This document shows, in pieces, positions 8,634-17,257 of a stretch of 49,813 nt of DNA. The position numbers and the translations under genes were made by a program. The stretch lies in NCBI GenBank assembly GCA_003669125.1, contig QWQF01000257.1, positions 1-49,813 on the forward strand, read 5' to 3'. The notes below the pieces were generated by a model that worked only from the letters and a program-made list of their open reading frames with translations, was not told the DNA's origin and searched no databases. The stretch comes from Planctomycetota bacterium (lineage in GTDB: Bacteria > Planctomycetota > Planctomycetia > Planctomycetales > Planctomycetaceae). How positions within the stretch are numbered: position 1 is the stretch's first letter; every line of letters begins with the position of its first letter.

Positions 8634-9692
8634 ATGGTGCGATGCTCTCTCGTGGTTGTGGCGGTCTCCCTCATCGTGTGTTCCGTCGCGCACGCACAAA
8701 ACAAATCGTCTGCCGCGATACCAACGACCGCAGCTCCGCTCACCGAGGCGAAAGTCATCGAGCGTGTCACCGCGTCCGTCGATCGGAGCCTCGAATATCT
8801 CGCCTCGAAGCAGAAGCCGGATGGGAGTTGGGATGATTGCAATGCCGGCAATGCTCTGACGCTGTTGGCGATGCTCGGTCGAGGGCATGTGCCGGGGCGC
8901 GGGCAGTACAAAGAGGTGCTGCAAAAGGGCCGCAAGTATCTGCTCAAGACGCAGCGAGAGGACGGACTGTTTCATTCGCGACGGCAAGCCGGAGCGGGGC
9001 CGATGTACGAGCACGGCCTATCGACGCTGGCGACGGCGGAGCTCTACGGCATGGACCCCGATCCTGATGTCGAAGAGAAACTGCGCCGAGCCGTGAAAGT
9101 CATCATCAACGCTCAGTCGCCGAATGGCGGCTGGCGGTACAACCCGAAGCCGGGAGACCACGATCTCAGTGTGAGCGTGATGCAGATCGTCGCTCTGCGA
9201 GCGGCCAACAACGCCGAGATTCCCGTCCCCGAAGAGGTCATCGAGAAGGCGATCAAGTATGTGAAATATTGTGCTCACCCGAACGGCGGCTACGGCTATC
9301 AGGGGCCGGCTCAGGGGGCACAGACCTCGGCGGCCGGAGTCGTCTCGCTGCAACTGCTCGGCAAGTACGACGACCCCAGCGTTCCGAAAACGCTCGACCT
9401 GCTGGCAAAATTCCCGGTCGAGTGGTCGGCCAGCGGCATTCAGTATTGGTACTACTTCCATTACTACGCGATCCAGGCGAACTATCAGGCGGGTGGCAAG
9501 CACTGGAACGACTGGCACCCGCGCGTCCGTGAGTTGTTGCTCGACAAGCAAAATGCTGACGGCAGTTGGGACGTCCCCGGTGGCACTGCCGAGAACGCCG
9601 GCGTCGTCGGCCCCAACAACATCTACTGGACCGGCATGGCCTCGCTGATCCTCGAAGTCTACATGCACTTCCTGCCCGCTTATCAGCGGTGA
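8634..9692 (+). CDS. Exported prenyltransferase/squalene-oxidase-repeat protein
   Basis: The product is 352 residues. A very strong ribosome binding site (GAGGAGGTG, 8621-8629) overlaps the previous stop codon and sits close to ATG 8634. A signal peptide spans residues 1-22 (hydrophobic core VVVAVSLIVCSVAHA, cleaved before QNK). The body is an alpha-alpha barrel with QW-like repeats: DGSWDDCNAGNALTLLAML, GGWRYNPKPGDHDLSVS, GGYGYQGPAQGAQTSAAG and DGSWDVPGG. This fold is shared by squalene cyclases and prenyltransferases. In planctomycetes such exported proteins travel with VWA/MoxR-type clusters. The acidic DxDD motif of true cyclases is not seen, so enzymatic cyclase activity is doubtful and a binding role is possible. 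Confidence 0.88.
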   Translation: MVRCSLVVVAVSLIVCSVAHAQNKSSAAIPTTAAPLTEAKVIERVTASVDRSLEYLASKQKPDGSWDDCNAGNALTLLAMLGRGHVPGRGQYKEVLQKGRKYLLKTQREDGLFHSRRQAGAGPMYEHGLSTLATAELYGMDPDPDVEEKLRRAVKVIINAQSPNGGWRYNPKPGDHDLSVSVMQIVALRAANNAEIPVPEEVIEKAIKYVKYCAHPNGGYGYQGPAQGAQTSAAGVVSLQLLGKYDDPSVPKTLDLLAKFPVEWSASGIQYWYYFHYYAIQANYQAGGKHWNDWHPRVRELLLDKQNADGSWDVPGGTAENAGVVGPNNIYWTGMASLILEVYMHFLPAYQR

Positions 9693-9701
9693 TGAATCAC
9701 G

Positions 9702-10118
9702 ATGAGCGTGCTGCTCGCATTACCGGTCATCGGCGTTTGCTTCTGGATGTTGGCAAACACGGGGCGACTGTTGTGGCAGCAGAGTCGATCAATCTGGTGG
9801 TGGATCGGATTCCTGTGCCTCGCGGGATTGGGTAGCGTCATCGGTTGGGAATTGGGCTTTCTGGAGGTTCGAGTTTCACCTCGTTTGCGCTGGGGCGGCG
9901 TCCCATTTCCGATTGGATTCTTTGTGTGGGAAGGAGACCGTTGGACCGATTTCGTTCCACCGCCAGGATTGCAGTTCTGGCATCTCTGTGCCGACATCAC
10001 ATTGGCCATCGGTGTTTTGGTATTCCCGTTCTTCATCTGTGTCTGGCGGGCAGGTTGGCGCAAACGGCAGACGTTAGTTTCTACTCGTGACGTGGATCAG
10101 ATTAGCCAAGGTGATTAG
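9702..10118 (+). CDS. Small membrane protein of unknown function
   Basis: The product is 138 residues and begins nine bases after the previous stop codon. Three hydrophobic segments can be seen, near residues 3-20, 31-48 and 93-114. They are separated by a Trp/Pro-rich loop (WEGDRWTDFVPPPGLQFW), and a short polar cytoplasmic-type tail follows. I do not recognise a family. The close spacing suggests co-transcription with the squalene-repeat gene. Confidence 0.6.
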   Translation: MSVLLALPVIGVCFWMLANTGRLLWQQSRSIWWWIGFLCLAGLGSVIGWELGFLEVRVSPRLRWGGVPFPIGFFVWEGDRWTDFVPPPGLQFWHLCADITLAIGVLVFPFFICVWRAGWRKRQTLVSTRDVDQISQGD

Positions 10119-10265
10119 GTTTATCGTTTTTTTTCGCGTGACACCGACGGCGATTTTCGATCGCGAGCATTTTCGTGGCCAGCTCGATCCGCTTTCGACG
10201 GACGAGGCTGTATTGAAATCAGGAATTCCGCAGCACGATTTGGGGACACATGACGCGTCGCGACC

Positions 10266-10601
10266 GTGCCGCTGTCGGGCAGCAAGCAACAAGCGACGAC
10301 CGAGTCACCGATCAAGCTCGACCGCAGCGGGTGGCTGGCCTTGCGAGCCTCCGGGCCGGGACATCTCGACCATCCGGTCGGTTCGTTGGACGCTCACACC
10401 AGTCCGATTTACGTCCAGGTTGCCGGTAGTTCGGCGGGAGCTCGCGCGGATGCCGAAATCTTCTTAAAATGGATCGACCGACTGTCGCTCGCGCTGCGGC
10501 TGCGCGACCGAGTGCCGAACGACGAACTGCGGAAGCATGTCCAGAATCAGCTCGAAACCGCACGGAGTGTTTACACGAAGATTGCAGAGACGCGGCGTTG
10601 A
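10266..10601 (+). pseudogene. C-terminal remnant of a CehA/McbA-type (PHP) protein
   Basis: The 111-codon open frame (GTG 10266, with an in-frame stop at 10251-10253 just upstream) encodes SGWLALRASG, then AHTSPIYVQVAG, then an acidic helix ending ETARSVYTKIAETRR. This combination is typical of the last ~100 residues of much longer planctomycetal CehA/McbA-like metallohydrolases. No catalytic PHP domain is present upstream: 10119-10265 shows no matching coding sequence, only an AT-richer stretch with a run of eight T. I infer a gene remnant left by deletion. A short independent gene cannot be excluded. Confidence 0.5.
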
Positions 10602-10662
10602 TCGTATTCCCCGTCCGGGAGAACGCTGCTTTTGGACGACACGAGAAGGAGTCATTCAAACC

Positions 10663-12078
10663 ATGATGATGAGCCAATTCCAAACAACATTGACCGTTCT
10701 GTTGCTGTTGGGGAGCACCGGCAGGTTTGCCGATCACGCATGCTCCGCAGAACCTGCTGCCCCAGTCCCTCCCGCCAAGAAATTGGCCGCGCCCGCCACA
10801 TCGGCCGAGGCACTCTCCGCGACAACGTTCGCTCAGTTCCAAAAACAGATCAAACCGCAGCCTGGCGAATCGCGTTGGCTGGAGGTTCCTTGGTTGCTCG
10901 ACCTGCATGCCGCGCGGCAGAAGGCTGCCGCCGAAGGGAAACCATTATTTGTTTACTCGTCAGGAGGCGCCACGGGCATTGGAGCCTGTTGAAGCGGCGG
11001 CCGCCGTGTGGGCCGTGCGCCCACCTTTTGGTCCGAAGAAAACACCAAGTTGATCCAAGAGAACTTCGTCGTTGTCTCGCTCAGCGTCCTGGAGTACGAC
11101 CGCACCGATGCGGTTGGACAATTCCTGCGGGACTCCGGGATGAGACTCAAACGTCTGGAAGGCAGCCTGTGGTGCGTGACGGCGAGTGGCAAGATCCTGG
11201 AAAGTCACCTGGCTGTTGAAAATGGCAAAGAGCGTTTCAAACCGGACTTTGACTTGCCGAAGGCGCTGGAAAAATTCAAGGCCCTTCCCGAAGCGGAACG
11301 GGCACCGGGTGCGGTCAAGGTCGGTGAGATGGGCGTGGTCGATGCGCAGCGCGCCGGGTTGACTCCGCCGGCGGGGACTTTGATTCTCAAGCTTTATTTT
11401 CGAAGCTTCATGCGTGACGGAAATCAGCTCCGTTATTTGACCGGCAAGGATCTCTGGTACGACGAGCAGGGGGAACGGACGGAGACGGATCCCGGAATGA
11501 CCGCGCCCCAGGCTCAGCCCGATCACATGTGGCTGACCGAAGCCGAATGCAAATCGCTGATGCGGGAGAACCCGCGTTTGGGGGACAAGTTCCCGCTGCC
11601 AGCGGGCATCGCTGATCGACTCGTGCGCCGGCATCTGAACCCGAAATCCGCTCGCGGTCATAACGACGCGCTGGACCGCCGCTCGATCCGTGCCGCCGAG
11701 TTGAGCCTGACAGTCGAGGCCGTGTCAGCAGACAAGGTCCGGTTGCGGCTGGATGGCAATGCCAAGCTCGGCCAGGAACCAGTCGCGGAAGTCCTCGCCG
11801 GCAAGAGGGCCTGCATCGACAAGTGGGGCTACGAGCCGAAACTTCTCGGCTTTCTGGAATACGATCCGCAGAAGCAACTCTTCACACGCTTCGAGGTGGT
11901 GGCTCTCGGAGATCAATTCGGCAGATTGGGTCTCATCGTCGGTGCGTCGCGCCCGGGTTGCCAGCCACTGGGAATCACCTTCGAGTTGGTTCCGGGAGTT
12001 CAGCCCGCCGATCGCGTTCCTCCGGGTGGTGTCTCGACCGCCCAGCAGTACTTCGATCAAAGCGGCCCCGGCCAATGA
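10663..12078 (+). CDS. Exported thioredoxin-like protein, candidate selenoprotein (in-frame UGA)
   Basis: ATG 10663 is the first of three tandem ATGs, with AAGGAG at 10646-10651. The frame runs to 12078 with a single interruption, TGA at 10990-10992 (codon 110). Read through, the product is 471 residues. A signal peptide covers about residues 1-31. A thioredoxin-like segment follows: EGKPLFVYSSGG, GIGAC109-U110-SGGRRVGR, then FWSEENTKLIQENFVVVSL. The UGA falls where related planctomycetal proteins, as I remember them, carry a Cys in a GCTC-type motif. The second half (residues ~220-471) is a soluble region of unknown fold. No ribosome binding site precedes the internal GTG at 11008, so separate translation of the second half is unlikely. 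A SECIS-like hairpin follows the UGA. The alternative is a recent nonsense mutation. Confidence 0.75.
11008..11024 (+). promoter_or_regulatory. Candidate bacterial SECIS hairpin
   Basis: GUGGGC (11008-11013) pairs perfectly with GCCCAC (11019-11024) around the loop CGUGC (11014-11018). The loop begins 22 nt after the last base of the UGA codon and has G at its second position. Known bacterial SECIS elements have a short apical loop roughly 16-37 nt after the UGA, with a G among its first two bases, so this fits. A competing GC-rich palindrome lies at 10995-11006. Confidence 0.6.
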
Positions 12079-12089
12079 GCTTGCTCGTA

Positions 12090-13214
12090 TCAGCTCGACG
12101 ACTTGTTCGTGCTGTTCAGAGTCGTCCAGATCCCTTCGCGAGCGGAGCAGACGCAGGCATCGGTGAAGCGTTGCACGGCCCAGCCGTCGTCGAGGCCGGG
12201 ATGATCGGTCGGCTCGCCCGCGATGCGAGCACGCAGCGCGGGAAAGACGTGGCGAGCGAACCGATTGCCGAAGCCGGGATCGGGTACTGTCTCCAACAGT
12301 TCGGGAGGATTGCCCGCGCGAGCCAGCAGAAGTCTGCCAGTCAATCGGTCCAGCGATAGTGACGCCTCGGTGCCGTGCAGTTCAACTTCGGGAGCCAAGC
12401 CTTTGCGAAGGAACGGCGCATGCGAGAGTACCAGTGAGCCGACGGCTCCGCTGTCGAGCACAAACGCAACGTCGGCGAAATCGAAGGCGGTGCCGCGACG
12501 GCGTGAGGATGACTCGGCGGCCGTGTGGCTGCCGCTCCACCGCAGAGCCTCGTCCAAATTGACGGCTCCCAAATCGGGCTTGGCGGGACTGATGACATCC
12601 GCATGAACCAGCACACGCACCGCTTCTTGTCCGAGCAGCCAGCGGATCGTGTCGTAAGCGTGCGACCCGACGTCGGCGAGACTTCCGGCGGCCGAGAGTT
12701 CCGCGTCGTCGCGCCATGTGAACGGCATCGCGGCTGGACGTGGATTGTGCCAGCGATAGATGACCGCTCGGATGTCACCGAGCGTGCCGGCGCGGACGAT
12801 CTCGCGAGCACGTCCGAAGACCGGGACGTACCGCGTCCAGAACGGAACGAAGTGTCCGAGTCCGCGATCGCGGAACGCCGACCACATGTCAAACGCCTCG
12901 GTGGTATTCATGCCGATGGGCTTTTCGCACACGACATGCTTGCCGGCCGCAGCACAGGCCATGACGGTCTCGTGATGCAACGCATCGGGTGTCGCGACGA
13001 GCACCACGTTCACGTCGGGATGCTCGACGACCTGCCGCCAGTCATCGGTGATGCAGGGCGCGTCATCTTGCCGAGCCGCCGCTTCCAGCAAGTCTCGCCG
13101 CCGTGCGCACAGTGCGACGATCCGAGCGTCTGACGGTGAGTTGCGAATTTCTGCTCGATACGGCGTGGCGATGTACCCGGTGGCCCCCAGAACTCCGACA
13201 CCGAAAGCTGGCAT
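12090..13214 (-). CDS. Gfo/Idh/MocA family oxidoreductase
   Basis: The product is 374 residues, with the start taken at ATG 13214 so that the Rossmann fold begins at once (GVGVLGATGY, GxGxxG-type). The nucleotide-binding half includes VNVVLVATPDALHHE and the family hallmark CEKPIG. The second half has the catalytic-type stretch DVGSHAYDTIRWLLG, then the beta-sheet dimerisation domain. The family uses NAD(P) to oxidise or reduce sugars and related compounds; the substrate cannot be read from sequence. It is cytoplasmic, as no signal peptide is seen. It converges with the candidate selenoprotein gene, with only 11 nt between the stop codons. Confidence 0.9.
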   Translation of the reverse strand: MPAFGVGVLGATGYIATPYRAEIRNSPSDARIVALCARRRDLLEAAARQDDAPCITDDWRQVVEHPDVNVVLVATPDALHHETVMACAAAGKHVVCEKPIGMNTTEAFDMWSAFRDRGLGHFVPFWTRYVPVFGRAREIVRAGTLGDIRAVIYRWHNPRPAAMPFTWRDDAELSAAGSLADVGSHAYDTIRWLLGQEAVRVLVHADVISPAKPDLGAVNLDEALRWSGSHTAAESSSRRRGTAFDFADVAFVLDSGAVGSLVLSHAPFLRKGLAPEVELHGTEASLSLDRLTGRLLLARAGNPPELLETVPDPGFGNRFARHVFPALRARIAGEPTDHPGLDDGWAVQRFTDACVCSAREGIWTTLNSTNKSSS

Positions 13215-13391
13215 GGTTGAGACTTTCTCGTGATTGGCCGAGGCAACGATTCCAGCCGCCCATGATAGACTTCGCCTGACAGGTGCGTCGCTCAACAGGC
13301 TGATTGTGCGGCCCCTCCGGGGTGCGTTATCTTGGCCGCCTCACCCCAAGTCTCGCCCACTGTTTCCACTCTTGGACTTCTTCGCTGAATC

Positions 13392-15803
13392 ATGGTCGCA
13401 CTTCAATCACCGTGGAAAGTGTTGTTCATCGCTGTGGCGATGCTGCTTTGTGTTTCGGAAACCTTCGGAGTAGATCGAACGGGGGAGCAAATCTATCAGC
13501 AGCTCTGCGCGTCGTGTCACGGGGCGAAGGGCGAAGGAGCGACCGAGAGTTATCCGCATCCGTTGGTTGGCGAGCGATCGGTTGGGGAACTGACCGAGTA
13601 CGTCAGCAAGTCGATGCCGGAGGACAAGCCGGGGACGTGCGTCGGCGAGGAAGCTCGCAAGGTCTCACAGTTCATTCACGACACGTTTTATTCGCCGACC
13701 GCGCAGGCCCGGAACAAACCGGTGCGCGTCGAGTTGTCGCGGCTGACGGTGCGGCAGTATCGCAACGCGGTCGCTGATCTGATCGGCAGCTTTCGTGGTT
13801 CCGGAAAACTGGATGGCCAAGCAGGCCTGCGCGGCGAGTACTTCAAAGCCCGCGGCTTTCGAGGCAATGCACGAGCGTTCGAACGAGTTGATCCCGTCGT
13901 GACGTTCGACTTCAAAGACAAAAGTCCCGACGACGAGAAGATGGAGCCGCACGAGTTCTCGATCCGCTGGGAAGGAGCGGTGACCGCTCCCGATTCCGGC
14001 GAGTACGAATTCATCATCCGCACCGATCAAGCCGCTCGGCTGTGGATCAACGACCTCAAGCAACCGCTGGTCGACAACTGGGTGCAGTCCGGCAAGGACA
14101 CGGAACACCGCGAGTCGATCTTCTTGCTGGCCGGTCGGACGTACGCACTGAAATTGGAATTCTCGAAGGCCAAACAAGGGGTCGACGACAAGAAGGTCAA
14201 AGAAAAACCGCCGGCCCCCGCGTCGATCTCGCTGGAGTGGCAGCGACCGCATCGCGTCGCCGAGGTGATTCCAGTTCGGTCCCTGTCAACCGGTCGGCCG
14301 AGCGAGGCGTTTGTCGTGACGACTCGCTTCCCGCCCGACGATCGCAGCGTCGGCTGGGAGAAGGCGACGTCGATCTCCAAAGAATGGGATCAAGCCACGA
14401 CCGATGCCGCGATCGACGTCGCAACGTCCGTTGCGGCTCGCTTCGAGGAATTTGCCGGCACGAAGCGTGACGCCACGGATCGCGACGAGAAGTTGAAAAC
14501 ATTCTGTCGACGTTTCGCCGAGCGTGCGTTTCGTCGGCCGCTCGACGACGAGCAACGAACCCTCTTCGTGGACCAGCATTTCGCAGATGGCGTCGAGCCA
14601 GAGACCGCCGTGAAGCGAGCCGTCTTGTTGACGCTCAAGTCGCCAAGGTTTCTGTATCGGGAAGTTGGCAGCCATCAGCACGACGCGCCAGTGAATGGTC
14701 AAGCTCCAGGTGACTCAGATCACTCGCTGACGCGTCGTGCTAGTTCCGATCCCTTCGATGTCGCGTCTCGCATTTCGTTTGCGATGTACGATTCGTTGCC
14801 GGATCAAGCGTTGCTCGATGCCGCCGCGAAGGGGGAACTCAAGACGCGCGAGCAAGCTGCTCAACAGGCACAACGTTTACTTGCCGATCCACGCACGCGG
14901 TCGAAGCTGCGCGAGTTCTTGCTGACGTGGCTGAAGGTCGAGCATGTGCCCGATGTCTCGAAGGACTCGGAGCGATTTCCAGAATTCAATGCGACGCTCG
15001 CGAATGACCTGCGGACATCGCTGGAGTTGTTCCTCGACGAGATCATCCACAGCGACGGGGCGGACTTCCGGCAGTTGTTGTTGGCGGACTCGGTCTACTT
15101 CAACGGCCGGTTGGCGAAGTTCTACGGAGCGAAGATGGGTGAGTCGGAATCGGCGGACGATGCCCCGTTCCAAAAGATTGAATTGGAACCAGAACAGCGT
15201 GCGGGCGTGTTGTCGCATCCCTACTTGATGGCCGGCTTCGCGTACACGGGAAGCAGTTCGCCGATTCATCGCGGCATCTTCATCGCTCGCAGCGTGCTGG
15301 GCCGTTCGCTGAGACCGCCGCCGGAAGCGGTCGCGCCGTTGTCTCCGCATTTGCGGCCCGATCTGACGACTCGCGAACGGGTCGCCCTGCAAACCAAACC
15401 GGAGTCGTGCCAAACCTGTCACGCGATGATCAACCCCTTGGGATTCACATTGGAGCACTTCGACGCCGTCGGCCGATTCCGAAAGGAAGAGAACGGCAAG
15501 CCGGTCAATGCGACTGGGGCGTACCGGACTCGCAATGGCGAACTGCTGAACTTCGCGGGGGTCAATGATCTCGCGAAGTTCCTGGCCGACAGCCCGGAAG
15601 CGCACTCAGCCTTCGTTGAGCAGCTGTTTCATTTCCTGGTCAAGCAGCCGATTCGAGCGTTCGGTTCCAACACTCGCGAAACGCTGCGAGCCTCTTTCGT
15701 CAAAGACAACTTCAACATTCACCGCCTGATGGTCGAGATCATCGCGACTGCCGCGTTGACAACCAGCGAATCGAAACCGCAGACTCCTCCACCCAGTCAG
15801 TGA
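13392..15803 (+). CDS. PSCyt-type cytochrome c / PA14 / DUF1592-1588-1585 protein
   Basis: The product is 803 residues with a signal peptide (residues ~1-27). A c-type heme motif C39-A-S-C42-H43 is near the N-terminus. DUF1587-like sequence with [15 protein letters not shown] follows, then a PA14-like beta domain (about residues 140-270, [17 protein letters not shown]). The DUF1592 region starts near residue 455 ([11 protein letters not shown]). DUF1588 carries a second C673-Q-T-C676-H677 motif, and DUF1585 ends the protein. The family is exported and largely planctomycetal, and is usually paired with a DUF1552 gene, as here. It is proposed to act in electron-transfer-linked polymer breakdown. 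Residues ~428-452 look inserted: a palindromic repeat (14676-14743) is translated in frame between FLYREVG and DPFDVAS. Confidence 0.92.
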   Translation: MVALQSPWKVLFIAVAMLLCVSETFGVDRTGEQIYQQLCASCHGAKGEGATESYPHPLVGERSVGELTEYVSKSMPEDKPGTCVGEEARKVSQFIHDTFYSPTAQARNKPVRVELSRLTVRQYRNAVADLIGSFRGSGKLDGQAGLRGEYFKARGFRGNARAFERVDPVVTFDFKDKSPDDEKMEPHEFSIRWEGAVTAPDSGEYEFIIRTDQAARLWINDLKQPLVDNWVQSGKDTEHRESIFLLAGRTYALKLEFSKAKQGVDDKKVKEKPPAPASISLEWQRPHRVAEVIPVRSLSTGRPSEAFVVTTRFPPDDRSVGWEKATSISKEWDQATTDAAIDVATSVAARFEEFAGTKRDATDRDEKLKTFCRRFAERAFRRPLDDEQRTLFVDQHFADGVEPETAVKRAVLLTLKSPRFLYREVGSHQHDAPVNGQAPGDSDHSLTRRASSDPFDVASRISFAMYDSLPDQALLDAAAKGELKTREQAAQQAQRLLADPRTRSKLREFLLTWLKVEHVPDVSKDSERFPEFNATLANDLRTSLELFLDEIIHSDGADFRQLLLADSVYFNGRLAKFYGAKMGESESADDAPFQKIELEPEQRAGVLSHPYLMAGFAYTGSSSPIHRGIFIARSVLGRSLRPPPEAVAPLSPHLRPDLTTRERVALQTKPESCQTCHAMINPLGFTLEHFDAVGRFRKEENGKPVNATGAYRTRNGELLNFAGVNDLAKFLADSPEAHSAFVEQLFHFLVKQPIRAFGSNTRETLRASFVKDNFNIHRLMVEIIATAALTTSESKPQTPPPSQ
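14676..14743. repeat. Palindromic repeat inside the DUF1592 coding sequence
   Basis: The left arm starts AGCACGACGCGCCAGTGA (14677 on). The right arm ends CTCGCTGACGCGTCGTGCT (to 14741). The arms are near-perfect reverse complements over about 20 bases, with three mismatches, around a ~23-nt centre. The same sequence family occurs between genes at 28295-28354. It is read in frame without a stop codon. Confidence 0.85.
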
Positions 15804-15806
15804 CCT

Positions 15807-15829
15807 CCCACCGGGGCAAGCCCGTTGGG
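15807..15829. repeat. Short hairpin between DUF1592 and DUF1552 genes
   Basis: CCCACCGGG (15807-15815) and CCCGTTGGG (15821-15829) form a 9-bp stem with one mismatch and a GCAAG loop. It lies just after the DUF1592 stop codon. It argues against a DUF1552 start at GTG 15800, because the first residues would then be encoded by the hairpin. Confidence 0.5.
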
Positions 15830-15859
15830 GTGAGTGGCATCAAATCTCGGAGACATCCC

Positions 15860-17251
15860 GTGAGTCGATCGTCCCGCCGTGAATTCCTCCGCGACTTGGG
15901 CGTCAGTGCCGCCGCGTTGCCGTTTGTGTTGAACTTGCCGAGCCTCGGCTTTGCGAATCAGCAGGCTCGCAAGCAACGGCTGGTGGTGATGTTCAGCCCG
16001 AACGGCGTTGTGCCTTCGACATTCTGGCCGGACGAGGAAGGGGCGGAGTTCAAGCTGAAGGAAAGCCTCAGTCCGCTGGAGCCGTTCAAGGATCGGCTGC
16101 TGACGCTGCACGGAGTCTGCGACAAGGTGCGTGGCGACGGTGACAATCACATGCGCGGCATCGGTTGTTTGCTGACGGGAGTCGAACTCTTCCCCGGCAA
16201 CATTCAGGGGGGATCACACACGCCAGCCGGTTGGGCCAGCGGATTGTCGATCGATCAGGAGATCAAGAATTCTCTGCAAGCGAATGACGCGACTCGCACG
16301 CGGTTCGGATCGCTGGAGTTCGGCGTGATGGTTCCCGAACGCGCCGACACTTGGACTCGGATGTCGTACTCCGGACCGAACAAGCCGATCACTCCGATCG
16401 ACGATCCGTACCAAATGTTTTCCAAGCTATACGGCAAGCGGAAGGATCGCGAGAGCCTCAAGAGCATCCTCGACGACTTGCAGGCGGATCTGAAAAAGCT
16501 CGCGTCGTCAGTCAGTGCCGAGGACCGACAGCTACTCGAAGAGCAAACCACGTTCGTCCGCGAGCTCGAACAAGAGCTAAAGGCGGATGCGACGCAAGCG
16601 GTCGGCCACGCGGTGCCGGAACTCGAGCAGGGCATCAAGGAAGACAACGACAACATGCCGAAGCTCTGCAAGCTGCAGATCGACTTGATGGTCAACAGCT
16701 TCGCGTCGGACTTCGCTCGCGTGGCGACGTTCCAGATCACGAATTCTGTCGGTCAGGCGAAGATGCGGTGGCTGGACATCAACGAAGGGCACCACGAAAT
16801 CTCGCACAGTCCGGACAGCGACGAGAAGGCTCAAGAAAAACTGACCCGCATCAACAAGTGGTACGCGGAGCAACTCGCGTATTTGGCGAAGCGGCTCGCC
16901 GAGACTCCCGAACCGGGAGGGCAGGGGAGTCTGCTCGACAACACGCTCATCGTTTGGACGAACGAGTTGGGCAAAGGGAACTCCCACACGCTCGACAATA
17001 TCCCGTTCGTGCTGGTCGGCAACGGTCTCGATTTCAAAATGGGCCGCTCGCTGAATTTCGACAAGACGCCTCCAAATCGCGTGTTGAACGCCATCGATCA
17101 AGGCGTGGATTTTGTCACCGGCAAGTCGATCAAGCCGGGCAAGGTGGCTCACAATCGGCTATTGCTGTCGCTCGCTCACGGCTTTGACCACCACATCACG
17201 AAGTTCGGCAACCCCGATTTCTGCGGCGACGGCCCACTCTCACTGACTTAA
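15860..17251 (+). CDS. DUF1552 exported protein (Tat signal)
   Basis: The start is placed at GTG 15860 because CGGAG (15848-15852) lies seven bases upstream and the N-terminus then begins directly with a twin-arginine signal, [10 protein letters not shown] followed by a hydrophobic stretch to about residue 32. An earlier GTG at 15800 overlaps the DUF1592 stop codon but has no ribosome binding site. The 463-residue product shows [26 protein letters not shown], a coiled middle region (about residues 200-260) and a C-terminal [15 protein letters not shown] stretch. The latter resembles the alkaline-phosphatase-like fold suggested for DUF1501/DUF1552 proteins. DUF1552 almost always follows a DUF1592 gene in this phylum. 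Tat export implies folding, and perhaps cofactor loading, before secretion. Confidence 0.9.
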   Translation: MSRSSRREFLRDLGVSAAALPFVLNLPSLGFANQQARKQRLVVMFSPNGVVPSTFWPDEEGAEFKLKESLSPLEPFKDRLLTLHGVCDKVRGDGDNHMRGIGCLLTGVELFPGNIQGGSHTPAGWASGLSIDQEIKNSLQANDATRTRFGSLEFGVMVPERADTWTRMSYSGPNKPITPIDDPYQMFSKLYGKRKDRESLKSILDDLQADLKKLASSVSAEDRQLLEEQTTFVRELEQELKADATQAVGHAVPELEQGIKEDNDNMPKLCKLQIDLMVNSFASDFARVATFQITNSVGQAKMRWLDINEGHHEISHSPDSDEKAQEKLTRINKWYAEQLAYLAKRLAETPEPGGQGSLLDNTLIVWTNELGKGNSHTLDNIPFVLVGNGLDFKMGRSLNFDKTPPNRVLNAIDQGVDFVTGKSIKPGKVAHNRLLLSLAHGFDHHITKFGNPDFCGDGPLSLT

Positions 17252-17257
17252 CCCGCC

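Noticed and set aside
10087-10467. 126-codon plus-strand frame overlapping the CehA/McbA remnant
   Set aside because: The overlapping frame (10266-10601) has the family-like AHTSPIYV sequence; this one has none after residue ~60. The first part remains unexplained but unsupported.
11008-12078. Separate gene starting at GTG 11008 after the UGA
   Set aside because: There is no ribosome binding site, it would start inside the thioredoxin-like fold, and the frame is continuous with the upstream signal peptide.
15800-15859. GTG 15800 as the start of the DUF1552 protein, giving a 4-nt-type overlap with DUF1592
   Set aside because: It lacks a ribosome binding site and would translate the intergenic hairpin; GTG 15860 has GGAG and begins directly with the Tat signal.
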